From Candidatus Bathyarchaeota archaeon (GTDB taxonomy: Archaea > Thermoproteota > Bathyarchaeia > TCS64), in NCBI GenBank assembly GCA_026394265.1, contig JAPKYO010000024.1:1-64000 (forward strand): a stretch of 64,000 nucleotides of DNA, given 5' to 3'. Below the pieces are notes generated by a model, which did no database searches, had not been told where the DNA came from, and saw only the letters and a list, made by a program, of their open reading frames with translations. Below are positions 41,378 to 49,979 of this stretch, piece by piece. The translations under genes were made by a program, and so were the position numbers. Numbering within the stretch: position 1 is the first letter of the stretch; the number at the start of each line of letters is the position of its first letter.

Positions 41378-43216
41378 ATGGTCAACAGGAATAAGGCGGC
41401 GCTGCTCGCCGTCTCGGTCGGGCTCGGAATCATCAGTTGGGTGACGCAGACCCTCGGCATCCTACAACCCGAGGTCTACAACGCCCTCTCCCTCATCGGC
41501 GCCGTCCTTGGCGTCCTATTCATCGGCCACAGCGCCATCAAGACCCTCCTCGGCGGTGTCTTCGGCATCGACCTCCTCGCTACCGTTGCCATAGTGGCGT
41601 CCATCGCCCTCGGTGAGAACCTCGCAGCGGTTGTCGTCGTCCTCATGCTCGGCGGCGGCGAGATACTTGAGGAGTACATAAGCGGGCGCGCCAACAGGGC
41701 GATAGAGGAACTCATCGACGCGTTCCCCAAGAACACACTCGTCGTACGCGGCGGCGCCGAGGTCGAGGTACCCGTCTCCGAGGTCAAGCCCGGGGACGAG
41801 GTCGTCGTCAAGCCGGGGGGCATAATCCCCGTCGACGGCGCCATAGTCTCGGGGCGCGCCACCGTCAACCAGAGCAGCGTCACGGGCGAGCCCCTACCCG
41901 TCGAGAAGGCGGAGGGGGACGACGTCCTCAGCGGCTCGATAGTCGAGTTGGGCGCAGTCCACATACGGACGCGCGTCGTCGGGGACGACAGCACCTACGG
42001 CAGGATAATCGCCATGGTCAAGGAGGCCGAGGAGAATCAGGCCCCGATTGTTCGCCTCGCGGACCGCTTCGCGGGCTACTACATCCCCGTCATACTCCTG
42101 CTCGGGATCGCGGTGTACTGGTTCACGCGTGACCCCCTCAGGATGGCGGCGGTCTTCATAATCAGCTGCCCCTGCGCCCTCACGCTCGCGACGCCGATGG
42201 CGGTCGCCGCCAGCATAGGCAACAGCGCACGCAAAGGTATACTCATCCGAAACGGGGAGAGCCTGCAGAAGCTCGCCACCGTCGACACCGTGGTCCTCGA
42301 CAAGACCGGCACACTCACACTCGGCCGCCCCGAGGTGGCGGAGGTCCGGGGCTTCGGCGGTGCCACCAGCCATCAGGTCCTCGCACTCGCGGCGGGCGCG
42401 GAGCGCCACTCCGAACACCCAGTCGCACACGCCGTCATGAAGAAGGCGGAGAAGGAGGGCATCAACCCGACGGACTGCTCGGAGGTCGAGACACACCCCG
42501 GCCTCGGCATCTGCGTCACCCACGGCGGGACACGCGTCACCGTGGGCAGCGAGAAGCTCCTCCGCCGGCAGGGCATAGCCATAACCGACGAGGCGGCCGC
42601 CTTTTTAGCCCAGCAGAGGACGAACCAGTCAACGATCCTCGTCGCCAGGGATGAGGCGCTCATCGGCGCAATAACCGTCTCCGACACGATACGCGACAAC
42701 GTCAAGGACGTCATAGCCGACGCGAGGCGGAGCGGTGCGCGGAGGATAGTCATCCTCACCGGGGACAAGCAGGACGTTGCCGACGAGGTCGCCGCCCGCG
42801 CCGGCGTTGACGAGGTCGTTGCCGATCTGCTTCCCGCGGAGAAGGTCGCTCACATAAAGCGCCTCAAGGAGTCAGGCAAGGTCCTCATGGTAGGGGACGG
42901 CATCAACGATGCGCCCGCCCTCGCGACCGCCGACGTGGGCGCAGCCATGGGCCTCACGGGCACGGACATCGCCATAGAGACCGCGGGGATAACCCTCGCC
43001 AACAACAACCTCGAAGGGGTCCCGAGGCTCCTCAGGATCGGGCGCGAGACGATGAAGAACGTGAAGCTGAACATCGCCTTCGCGTTGACGGTGAACGCCA
43101 TCGGCATAGTCCTCTCCGCGATGGGGCTCGTCACGCCCCTGACCGCGAGCATCATACACGAGAGCAACGCCCTCTTAGTGATGCTGAACAGCCTCAGGTT
43201 GCTGAGGGTCGACTAG
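41378..43216 (+). CDS. P1B-type heavy-metal transporting ATPase
   Basis: The product is about 612 residues and lacks the amino-terminal HMA domain. It has TGEPLPV in the actuator, ISCPCALTLATPMAV in the metal-binding membrane helix, VVLDKTGTLTLG for phosphorylation, SEHPVAHAV (HP motif) and MVGDGINDAPAL. The last helix has HESNALLVMLNSLRLL, closer to the HEG motif of P1B-4 pumps, while CPC is typical of Cu, Zn or Cd pumps, so the metal is unclear. AGGTG ahead of ATG 41378 favours that start over GTG 41369. It is co-transcribed with the CsoR-type regulator. Confidence 0.93.
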   Translation: MVNRNKAALLAVSVGLGIISWVTQTLGILQPEVYNALSLIGAVLGVLFIGHSAIKTLLGGVFGIDLLATVAIVASIALGENLAAVVVVLMLGGGEILEEYISGRANRAIEELIDAFPKNTLVVRGGAEVEVPVSEVKPGDEVVVKPGGIIPVDGAIVSGRATVNQSSVTGEPLPVEKAEGDDVLSGSIVELGAVHIRTRVVGDDSTYGRIIAMVKEAEENQAPIVRLADRFAGYYIPVILLLGIAVYWFTRDPLRMAAVFIISCPCALTLATPMAVAASIGNSARKGILIRNGESLQKLATVDTVVLDKTGTLTLGRPEVAEVRGFGGATSHQVLALAAGAERHSEHPVAHAVMKKAEKEGINPTDCSEVETHPGLGICVTHGGTRVTVGSEKLLRRQGIAITDEAAAFLAQQRTNQSTILVARDEALIGAITVSDTIRDNVKDVIADARRSGARRIVILTGDKQDVADEVAARAGVDEVVADLLPAEKVAHIKRLKESGKVLMVGDGINDAPALATADVGAAMGLTGTDIAIETAGITLANNNLEGVPRLLRIGRETMKNVKLNIAFALTVNAIGIVLSAMGLVTPLTASIIHESNALLVMLNSLRLLRVD

Positions 43217-43494
43217 CCCCTTCTCCGAGGGGGATTGCACTCTTTGGGCGTCACTGCATCGAGTAGTTGTGCGCCCCTCTCGCTGAGGACGTAGGTCCTT
43301 GAGGGGTAGCGTCCCCTCGTCTTGCGTGTTGAGGATACCCTGATCAGGTCCTCTTTGAGGCAGTAGGCGAGGTATCTGTTCAGCCTCCCGTAGCCGCGTC
43401 CCCTCTCTTGGCTTAGTTTAGAGTAGGTGGCGGGTGCGTGCCTCTTTACCTGTCCTAGGAAGGAGGTTAGGGTTCTAAGGCCATGGTTATCCAT
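43213..43494 (-). CDS. Small archaeal winged-helix regulator
   Basis: The 93-residue product (MDNHGLRTLTSFLGQVKRHA, GYGRLNRYLAYCLKEDLIRV, YPSRTYVLSERGAQLLD) has the helix-turn-helix and wing hairpin of archaeal MarR/PadR-like or DUF-type winged-helix proteins. It is convergent with the metal ATPase, overlapping its end by four bases. The target is unknown; the location suggests only loose linkage to metal control. Confidence 0.7.
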   Translation of the reverse strand: MDNHGLRTLTSFLGQVKRHAPATYSKLSQERGRGYGRLNRYLAYCLKEDLIRVSSTRKTRGRYPSRTYVLSERGAQLLDAVTPKECNPPRRRG

Positions 43495-43565
43495 CTATCA
43501 AAATTTAGCTAAATACTCTTGTTTAAAAACATTTTTAAATAATGGATGGGTGAAAAAGCATAGAC

Positions 43566-43739
43566 ATGTCCGAGGATGATGAGAAGAAGTATAAGTATCA
43601 TACCGTGAACCTCCCCGAGAACCTCGCCTCAAAGATCGAGGAAGTGATCGGCAGCGAAAAGCACGGTTACACGAGTGTACCCGACTTCGTGAAGAGCGCC
43701 GTACGTAGATACCTTCGGGATCTTGGCTACTTAGTTTGA
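43566..43739 (+). CDS. Small ribbon-helix-helix-like protein
   Basis: The 57-residue product starts MSEDDEKKYKYHTVNLPENL and ends VKSAVRRYLRDLGYLV. A strand followed by two helices (LASKIEEVIGSEKHGYTS, PDFVKSAVRRYLRDLG) fits an archaeal CopG/RHH protein. The downstream 110 codons continue in the same frame after its TGA stop, which suggests that it was, or still is, the amino part of a longer protein. Confidence 0.7.
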   Translation: MSEDDEKKYKYHTVNLPENLASKIEEVIGSEKHGYTSVPDFVKSAVRRYLRDLGYLV

Positions 43740-44072
43740 TCGCGTGCTAATCTGTTTAAAATAGATGCAAGCGACACAAAAGCCACACTCGAGGAGCACG
43801 CCAGCAACCCGGAGACGGGGTGCAAGGACTGGGGCGTCTTCCTCGGCGTCTCCGGCGCCAAGCGCAGGTTCGTTATAGTTGGGAAGGACGTCGTCGAGGG
43901 GCACCGAGAGTGGGGCGCCACGCGTATCCCCCTCGAACTCGTAGAGGAGATATGCCTGCTCCTCCCGCGGGAGAGCGTCGCCTCTGTCATAGGCGAGGCC
44001 GAGGCACTCGGCAGGAGGATCAGGCTCAGGAAACACGGGAGGGGAGAAGCGAGGGATGTTCAGGTTTCTTAG
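43740..44072 (+). pseudogene. In-frame continuation after TGA: unknown alpha/beta domain
   Basis: Directly after the TGA at 43737-43739, the same frame reads FKIDASDTKATLEEHASNPE, GCKDWGVFLGVSGAKRRFVI and IPLELVEEICLLLPRESVAS to TAG at 44070-44072. Composition is clearly coding, but no ATG, GTG or TTG precedes it in frame. Either the RHH gene was split by a nonsense change, translation reads through, or a rare CTG start is used. I do not recognise the domain. Confidence 0.55.
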
Positions 44073-44327
44073 GAAACTGATCGGGATGGGAGCGACCCGC
44101 GTGGTCTACGCGGAGGCATCGGGGGAGAGGAAGGTGCGCGTCCTCGAGGATACGCCAGTGATAGGTTCACGCTCATCATCGCGCTGATGATCGTCTTCTT
44201 CGTCGGCCTCATCAGCCTCGAGGTGATGCACATAGCGTTCCTCGGGGCGTGGAACGAGGCGATATTCAACGGCCTCATGCTCGTCGTCGGCACAATCGTC
44301 GGCGCCGTCTGGAGCAAGAGCCAGTAG
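44056..44327 (+). pseudogene. Small membrane protein with an apparent frameshift
   Basis: ATG 44056 opens MFRFLRKLIGMGATRVVYAE to about 44150 (KVRVLEDTP), after which that frame stops. A second frame continues from there as YASDRFTLIIALMIVFFVGL, then AFLGAWNEAIFNGLMLVVGT to TAG at 44327, giving two membrane helices. Together they would make a holin-sized protein. Alone, the second part could start at ATG 44187 (46 residues). A single-base indel or a sequencing error near 44140-44160 would explain the pattern. Confidence 0.5.
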
Positions 44328-44354
44328 ACGCGGCCCCAAGCCTTACCGTCCTTT

Positions 44355-44825
44355 CTATGAATGGGTCGAGTCGATGAATTCCCGTAACGATATGACCTCC
44401 AGCTCCGTCACCCTCTTCATGGCGTCGTCGTTTGTGACAAACGCGTCAGCACCCCCCGCTAAGCAGGCGGCGATCTGGATTGCGTCGGCGGGCCTGAGGT
44501 TGTACCTCGCCCTGAGCCCGGCGGCCTCCTCAGCGACTACAGCGTCGACTGTCCTCATCTCTAGGTTCGGGAACGTCGTCAACGTGTAGATGTAGTCGTC
44601 CACGAGATCCTGTTTACCGAGCCTCTTGGGGTTGACGAGCACCTCCATCATGGTCAGAGTGGAGGTCATCGCTTTGGTCTCTCCCCTTTCGATCATGTTG
44701 AAGATTTCGTCAGTCAGCGGAGCATAGGTGGGGTTGTCTTCGTATTGGTAGATGAAGACCATGGTGTCGAGCCCGATGAGGGCGTGTCCGAGAAGCGCCT
44801 TTCTCAGCCTTCCCGCGGCTTCCAA
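44355..44825 (-). CDS. vapC: VapC-like PIN-domain toxin
   Basis: This 156-residue PIN protein has active-site acids in IGLDTMVFIYQYEDNP, TMMEVLVNPKRLG, LRPADAIQIAACLAGG and AFVTNDDAMKRV. It overlaps the upstream AbrB-type antitoxin gene by 22 bases, a typical toxin-antitoxin layout. The presumed activity is RNA cleavage. It is the third PIN toxin in the window, here with an AbrB/MazE-type rather than an RHH-type partner. Confidence 0.9.
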   Translation of the reverse strand: MEAAGRLRKALLGHALIGLDTMVFIYQYEDNPTYAPLTDEIFNMIERGETKAMTSTLTMMEVLVNPKRLGKQDLVDDYIYTLTTFPNLEMRTVDAVVAEEAAGLRARYNLRPADAIQIAACLAGGADAFVTNDDAMKRVTELEVISLREFIDSTHS

Positions 44826-45052
44826 TCGTCTCTCTCCTTATCGACGTACTCCGCCGCATCGACGCCCTCCCAAGCCTCCTTGTGAAGACCTCTCATCCAC
44901 TTCGTGTAGTTCGCGGGTTTCTTTCTCATGACGATCTTGCCCTCTTGGAGGGTTACTGTGAGTTCGTCGCCGGTTTCGAGGCCTATGTTGTCCCGGATAT
45001 CCTTCGGTATGACCACTTGGCCCTTCCCGCTCACGCGGACAGTCTCCGTCAA
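44804..45052 (-). CDS. AbrB/MazE-type antitoxin
   Basis: The 82-residue product has the SpoVT/AbrB swapped-hairpin fold: TETVRVSGKGQVVIPKDIRD, then GLETGDELTVTLQEGKIVMR. The carboxyl tail (WMRGLHKEAWEGVDAAEYVD) would wrap the toxin. The start is TTG 45052, about 35 bases downstream of an ATATATTC box. Two direct repeats around that box are probable operator sites. Confidence 0.87.
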   Translation of the reverse strand: MTETVRVSGKGQVVIPKDIRDNIGLETGDELTVTLQEGKIVMRKKPANYTKWMRGLHKEAWEGVDAAEYVDKERDDWKPREG

Positions 45053-45073
45053 TTCCTACTCCCCATTCATTCT

Positions 45074-45102
45074 TCTTACTTTCTGAATATATGTCTTACT
45101 TT
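45074..45102. promoter_or_regulatory. Direct repeats flanking the TATA box of the AbrB/PIN operon
   Basis: TCTTACTTT occurs at 45074-45082 and 45094-45102, two helical turns apart, on either side of the GAATATAT promoter element. Binding of an AbrB-type antitoxin to both would close the promoter. Confidence 0.5.
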
Positions 45103-45222
45103 TTCCATTGATGTAAAGCGGGAAATAGTGTAACATAAGAATCGGCTCGACTTTGACCGCAACTTTCAGACTCAAAGCATTAAAACAGCCGCGCCTCCTG
45201 CTGCTCAAGGTGAGTTGGGTTG

Positions 45223-46272
45223 ATGGGCGAGGAGGAGATGTGGCGCGCCGTCGAGGCACGCGACGCGTCGGTGGACGGCAAGTTCGTTCTGGCAGTACGT
45301 ACTACCTGTATCTACTGTCGCCCCTCCTGCCCAAGCAGGCACCCGAAACGGGAGAACGTCGAGTTCTACCCCACACCGGAGGCCGCCGAGGCCGCCGGGT
45401 ACCGCCCCTGCCTACGCTGCAAGCCACGGGACACCGACGCCCCCCAGATCGCTTGGGTGAAAAAGGCCTGCGACTACATACGCCGTCGCCCCGAGGAGAA
45501 GATCACACTCGAATCCCTCAGCCGGGAGGCGGGGGTCAGCGCCTACCACCTGCAGAGGACATTCAAGCGCGTCATGGGGGTGAGCCCGCGCCAGTACCAG
45601 GAGACGTGCCGCATCGAGCGCCTCAAGGGGCAGCTGCGCGAGGGCAAGCCGGTGACGAAGGCCGTCTACGGCGCCGGCTACGGCTCCACGAGTTGGCTCT
45701 ACAGGGACTCGAAGGCGAAGCTGGGGATGACTCCGGGGGCCTACCGGCGCAGGGGCGAGGGGATGAGCATACGGTACAGGATCGTGGACAGCCCCCTGGG
45801 GAGGCTCATCGTCGCCCGGACCGGCCACGGCGTCTGCTACCTCGGCATCTGGGACGACGAGGAGACGCTTGAGGCTTCGCTGCGCGCCGAGTACCCACGG
45901 GCGGAGCTGACACGCGAGGAGGGAAAACCTGACCCGTGGACGCGTGGGATACTCGAATACCTCGCGGGCAGAGCCTCGGAGCTGGGCGGCATCCCCGTCG
46001 ACGTCGTGGGGACGGAGTTCCAGCGCAGGGTCTGGGGGGAGCTTCAGGCTATACCCCGGGGGCAGACGCGGACATACGGTGATGTGGCACGATCTATGGG
46101 TCGCCCCGAGGCGGTGCGCGCCGTCGGCAGGGCGTGCGCCACAAACCCCGTCTCACTATTGATCCCCTGTCACAGGGTCGTCGGCAAGTCCGGGGACCTT
46201 CACGGCTACCACTGGGGGCTCGACTGCAAGAAGACGCTGCTTGAGGCGGAGAAACGCACCGCCGCCCCGTGA
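45223..46272 (+). CDS. ada: Bifunctional Ada: methylphosphotriester sensor and O6-alkylguanine transferase
   Basis: The product is 349 residues with three domains. First is an Ada zinc domain (AVRTTCIYCRPSCPSRHPKR and PCLRCKPR), whose first Cys accepts methyl groups. Second is an AraC-type helix-turn-helix (LSREAGVSAYHLQRTFKRVM). Third is an O6-methylguanine-DNA methyltransferase with LIPCHRVVG. This is the bacterial Ada layout; archaea usually carry only the last domain, so transfer from bacteria is likely, although codon use matches the host. The broken alkA gene downstream on the other strand would be its usual regulon partner. Confidence 0.95.
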   Translation: MGEEEMWRAVEARDASVDGKFVLAVRTTCIYCRPSCPSRHPKRENVEFYPTPEAAEAAGYRPCLRCKPRDTDAPQIAWVKKACDYIRRRPEEKITLESLSREAGVSAYHLQRTFKRVMGVSPRQYQETCRIERLKGQLREGKPVTKAVYGAGYGSTSWLYRDSKAKLGMTPGAYRRRGEGMSIRYRIVDSPLGRLIVARTGHGVCYLGIWDDEETLEASLRAEYPRAELTREEGKPDPWTRGILEYLAGRASELGGIPVDVVGTEFQRRVWGELQAIPRGQTRTYGDVARSMGRPEAVRAVGRACATNPVSLLIPCHRVVGKSGDLHGYHWGLDCKKTLLEAEKRTAAP

Positions 46273-46950
46273 CTACGGTTTTCCGCCGAGGTAGTCGAAC
46301 CACGCGACGCGTGCCGCGGCGGACCGCCATGGGCGCCAGGCCTCACCTATGGCGTCGAACTACTCCAGCGAGGGGGGCGCGGCCAGCCCTTTGATGCGCG
46401 TTATGGCGCTGATGAGGGCGAGGTCGCCGCGCGGCCAGACGTCGGGGCGGCGCAGAGCCATGAGCAGGTAGATGTCGGCGCTCCAGCGCCCGATGCCCTT
46501 TAGCTCCATGAGTCGCCCACGAGCCTCATCGTCACCCAGCCGCTCCAGCTCCCCGAGGTCGAACGAGTCGTCGAGTAGGCTCCCCGCGAGCAGCCGCACG
46601 TAGCCCGCCTTCTGGCGGCTGAAGCCTATCCCCCTCAACTCAGCGTCGCCCAGCTCTAGGAATGTCTCCGGCGCGGGTTCCCCGGTCCTCGCGGCGAGTC
46701 GGTCGTACGCCGCCTTGGCGGATGAGAGTGAGACCTGCTGTTCGAGGATTATCCTGACGAGTGCGGGGAACCCGGGTGGGCGTGCCCAGAGTGGCGGCGT
46801 GCCGTGGCGCCTGACGACGGAGGCGAGGTCGGGGTCGCGATCCGATAGGACGTCGACGGCCTCCCTGAGCCTCCCCTCGTCGAGTAGCTGCATCTCCATG
46901 TGCGCTCCGGGCTTCCACTCTGGTTGATGGCTGATAATCTTAGCGCCCAC
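46273..46950 (-). pseudogene. alkA: AlkA-like 3-methyladenine DNA glycosylase with internal TAG
   Basis: The helix-hairpin-helix glycosylase domain is intact: LVRIILEQQVSLSSAKAAYD, LMELKGIGRWSADIYLLMAL and the catalytic Asp in WPRGDLAL. A TAG at 46360-46362 ends the frame after residue 196. The same frame then continues for 28 codons as FDAIGEAWRPWRSAAARVAW and onward, which is the canonical AlkA carboxyl helix, to a second TAG at 46273. The gene therefore appears to carry one nonsense mutation, or is read through. Loss of the last helix may or may not abolish function. Confidence 0.85.
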
Positions 46951-47005
46951 CCGGGGCTGCGACGTTGTTCGCCGTCGGCGAGGTGCCGCTAAAAAAAATG
47001 TGGTT

Positions 47006-47302
47006 CTACTCCTTGACGTTGGTTACCCCCGCGTTGAGGTGTAGAACCGATGGGAACTTGGCTAGGTAGTGGACCCACTCCTGGCTGATGGTCTCGGGGT
47101 TTGCGGCGACGTACGCCTCGTGTTCCTTGCAGTAGCGTCCCGTGCATTTTGGGTCTGCGTTTATGATCATGTGCATCCTGAGTGAGCCGGGGCCCTGGTC
47201 GGTTTGGTAGCCGCACCCCTTGACGGGGCACGTGAACACGGATATGTGCCCCCGTTCCTTGTCGAGTAGGTAGTACCTATTGTACTTGGGGTCTATCTCC
47301 AT
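47006..47302 (-). CDS. Small C2H2-like zinc-finger protein
   Basis: The 98-residue product has CPVKGCGYQTDQGPGSLRMH, then CTGRYCKEHEAYVA, giving possible C2H2 or CCHC zinc sites. The remainder is not recognised. Codon use matches the host. Similar short zinc-finger proteins are common in archaea without known function. It is likely monocistronic; a further frame upstream (47277-47516) is possible but unsupported. Confidence 0.55.
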   Translation of the reverse strand: MEIDPKYNRYYLLDKERGHISVFTCPVKGCGYQTDQGPGSLRMHMIINADPKCTGRYCKEHEAYVAANPETISQEWVHYLAKFPSVLHLNAGVTNVKE

Positions 47303-48468
47303 CGTCGTGCTTCTTCCCGCCTGTGGCCCCGGGCGGCCCCCGCTCTCTGGGGTTCTGGTAGAATCTGTCCGCCGCTGACACGCGGTCTGGTTCGGCCTCT
47401 GCCCGGGCCTCCGGGTGGGCGCTGGGGATTAGCCCAACGATGGGAATTTTTACGCTTTTGGTTGCATGGTCTCCGCGGCTCGATGGACCGCTCGGAGCCA
47501 ATATGATCTGCCGCATGAGGGGTAATAAGCTTAGTGTCTGCAGACGGTAACCACAGACCCCTCTCGCCCTCGATACAACCTATCTAGAAAATTCGGATTT
47601 ACCTCTTTTTCCACTCGAACAACCCCTCAAATCAAACCAACAAGGAGACACCCCCAACAAATTCACCCCCACAACCTTCAATAGACCAACGAGAAAAAAA
47701 GGAGCAAAACATAAACCAAACACAAACAAATACACCACAAACAAGTGTATATCAGAGCCCTCAACCAAATACAACCGCAGCAAACTACCTAAGAGACCAA
47801 TGAAGGAGACAAACCCGAGGCATACGAGAAAACACTGAACCCCACCTAGAAGAAGACTCAATTCCCCCACATACGGGTGAAGACCGACTTAATACACCCC
47901 CCTCATCCTCTAGATGCGCGGTTTCTCACACGAGTAGAGAGTTGAAGCAAATAAGAAGCTTTTATGAAAGCTTCTCCTCCGCATCGAGGAACCTCCTCAC
48001 ATTGGCTATGGTTTATTTCCCCCTCGTCCACTAGATGGCTATTTCATGGATGAAGATGAGTCGCCTGTTCACCACATTTTTGAGTCAGAGTTTATTGGAT
48101 GAGTTCACGATTTTGTCTTGGCGTGGATAGCTGAGTTTGCGTATAACTGATCCGTATATGGCTGAGGGAGTCGTGGAGCCGCCTCGGTTTTATATATAAG
48201 ACAATAAACTGCCACGGTTTTATTGCGGCCCAGGAATTCAATAAAAGGGTTGAGAGAGCCATTATTTTTTCGCTTATATTTAATATCACATATTATTTGT
48301 TTTCCCACTTAGAGATATTTAATCCCATATATTTGAAGATTAATTATTTAATCGAATTAATTGATGATTAATATCCGGTGTTTATTTATTTAATGATGAT
48401 TTGGATTTACTCTTTGTTTTACTCCATCTCGGTTAGATTTATGGATCAAAGCAGATTCAACCCGATAT

Positions 48469-48690
48469 ATGGACCGTTTTTCCTCATACCTCTTCAGACA
48501 AGTATACGATAGAGTCGCCGGTCTAGGTGATTGACTAGCCGAACTAGACCAAGTCGTCGACTGGGAAAGCTTCAGACCAATAATACGGGCAATGTACGCA
48601 AACAACACCCACCTCGGAGGCGGATCGAATACTGACGAGGTGGTGATGGTGAAGCTCCTCATCCTCCAGCAGTGGTACGGCCTCATAAGC
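48469..48690 (+). pseudogene. IS5-family transposase amino-terminal fragment
   Basis: ATG 48469 reads MDRFSSYLFRQVYDRVAGLG, then a TGA, then LDQVVDWESFRPIIRAMYAN and VVMVKLLILQQWYGLIS. The latter matches the DUF772 amino-terminal region of IS5-type transposases. The frame is broken by the TGA and the catalytic DDE domain is missing, so this is a dead remnant. Confidence 0.75.
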
Positions 48691-48850
48691 TGGAGAAACT
48701 GGAACTCAACCGCACCACAATCATATTCCGCAACGGCTCAATAATCATCGCCCTCCCCAACAGTGAGAACCTCCTACACGGCTACACTGCTCCTCGTCGT
48801 CTGCGACGAAGCCGCCAGAACATTCACAAGCCCTAGGACTAGAGATCAAG
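48688..48850 (+). pseudogene. Terminase-like ATPase fragment
   Basis: Immediately after the transposase fragment, another frame reads LEKLELNRTTIIFRNGSIII and ALPNSENLLHGYT, then shifts and continues LLLVVCDEAARTF. The pattern F-x-N-G-S-x-I, RG/HGY and D-E-A is that of the large terminase or related packaging ATPase around Walker B. It is too short and frameshifted to work, and indicates a past virus-related insertion. Confidence 0.55.
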
Positions 48851-49183
48851 GGAAGCATAGGCGTAATCATCCAAACCCTCAACGAGAAGCTCGCCACACA
48901 AGCCGACGCACTCGACGGGATTGATGACCTATCCCGGGTCATTTACCTAAATGTCGACACCTATCAGTCGGCGAGGCGGGAAATCGAGGCACAAGCACCA
49001 GCCCGGAAAAGGGGGACGCTGATCCCACCCCCAGCCGTCTACGCTTCCGAGGGGAGAATCTCACGACCGATTGTAACCTTACCCCCTCGGGACCCGCACT
49101 CCGACTCCGGATACCCGCACCAGATAAATATCACCGAGCCGTCTGAATGTCATCTCCCTTCAAAGACGTCGGAGAATTCCCAT

Positions 49184-49585
49184 TTGGCCGAACTTACCCT
49201 CGCCGTATCCTCACAGATCTTCCTCCTAGCCCTGCTCGCCTACGCATACCTCAGATACAGGGCTCGCGACATCAGGGGACACGGCTACATCCTCGTCACG
49301 GCGACGTTCATCCATTATGCCTCGGTCCTCGCCCTCATGGTCCCTGTGCTGATCGGCGAGTACCCCATCTTCGCTGCCGACCCCTTCGATTTCTTCGCCC
49401 TCGCCAACATCATACACGCCGTGACGGGCGCTGCAGCCATGATACTCTCCACGTACATCTCTGCTAGGTGGCTACTCAACCGCTTCGACACACGCGGGTG
49501 CCGGGGGAGAAATATGATGCGCCTTACCATCCTCAACTGGGTCGTCTCCCTGGTCATCGGATTGATCATGCACCTCACTACCTGA
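49184..49585 (+). CDS. DUF420-like four-helix membrane protein
   Basis: The 133-residue product has four transmembrane helices (SSQIFLLALLAYAYL, ATFIHYASVLALMVPVLIG, ANIIHAVTGAAAMILSTYIS, LNWVVSLVIGLIMHL) with histidines in three of them (FIHYAS, IIHAVT, IMHL). This resembles DUF420-type or cytochrome-like small membrane proteins that may bind haem. TTG 49184 is the only plausible start in frame. It precedes a ferredoxin gene, so a redox role is possible but not shown. Confidence 0.65.
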   Translation: MAELTLAVSSQIFLLALLAYAYLRYRARDIRGHGYILVTATFIHYASVLALMVPVLIGEYPIFAADPFDFFALANIIHAVTGAAAMILSTYISARWLLNRFDTRGCRGRNMMRLTILNWVVSLVIGLIMHLTT

Positions 49586-49653
49586 CCTCCCGTTCCCTCG
49601 GTCAACGTTTAAACCACCTCCTTCCTAACTGGGGAACAGGAAGTAAAACTACC

Positions 49654-49872
49654 ATGAGGTACTCGGTGGAGGTCGACAGGGAAGCGTGCATAGCCTGCGG
49701 TGTCTGCTACTCAACGGATCCGACCCATTTCGAGGGGGACGCAGCCGGTAAATCGCAGGTGCTGGGGGGTAAAACGAACGGAAGATCCACCGGACCACTG
49801 GACGACAATCTCAAGGAGGACGCCCAGCGAGCTGCCGATTCCTGCCCAGTTGCGGCGATAACCGTCGGCTAA
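49654..49872 (+). CDS. Single-cluster 4Fe-4S ferredoxin
   Basis: The 72-residue protein has CIACGVCYSTDPTHF and, at the end, DSCPVAAITVG. These supply the four cysteines of a monocluster ferredoxin of the kind found in archaea and Thermotoga. A TTTAAACC box at about 49609 is upstream and the ATG at 49654 follows. It transfers electrons; the partner is unknown. Confidence 0.9.
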   Translation: MRYSVEVDREACIACGVCYSTDPTHFEGDAAGKSQVLGGKTNGRSTGPLDDNLKEDAQRAADSCPVAAITVG

Positions 49873-49979
49873 ACCGAGAGACGAACCGGCCCCCCGCGCC
49901 CGATTTGATTCCCCCCGGGGGCCGTGCGGGGGTCCGCAACTATTAAAACGCTCGCAGACAAACTGAGACGCGATCAGCC

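Larger units (their letters stand above)
47303..49183. other. Gene-poor, degenerate region with mobile-element fragments
   Basis: This stretch of nearly 1.9 kb has no intact recognisable gene. It contains a strand-biased A/C-rich block (about 47580-47880) whose complement encodes a hydrophobic 96-residue frame of doubtful reality, an 8-bp-arm inverted repeat GAAGCTTT/AAAGCTTC at 47959-47978, AT-rich sequence (48080-48420), and fragments of an IS5-type transposase and a terminase-like ATPase. From about 48838 to 49100 one frame stays open (LEIKGSIGVIIQTLNEKLAT) but is unrecognised. Confidence 0.6.

Noticed and set aside
46360..46362. TAG in alkA as evidence of a pyrrolysine code
   Set aside because: Many genes here end in TAG without sensible extensions, and no pyl genes are in the window.
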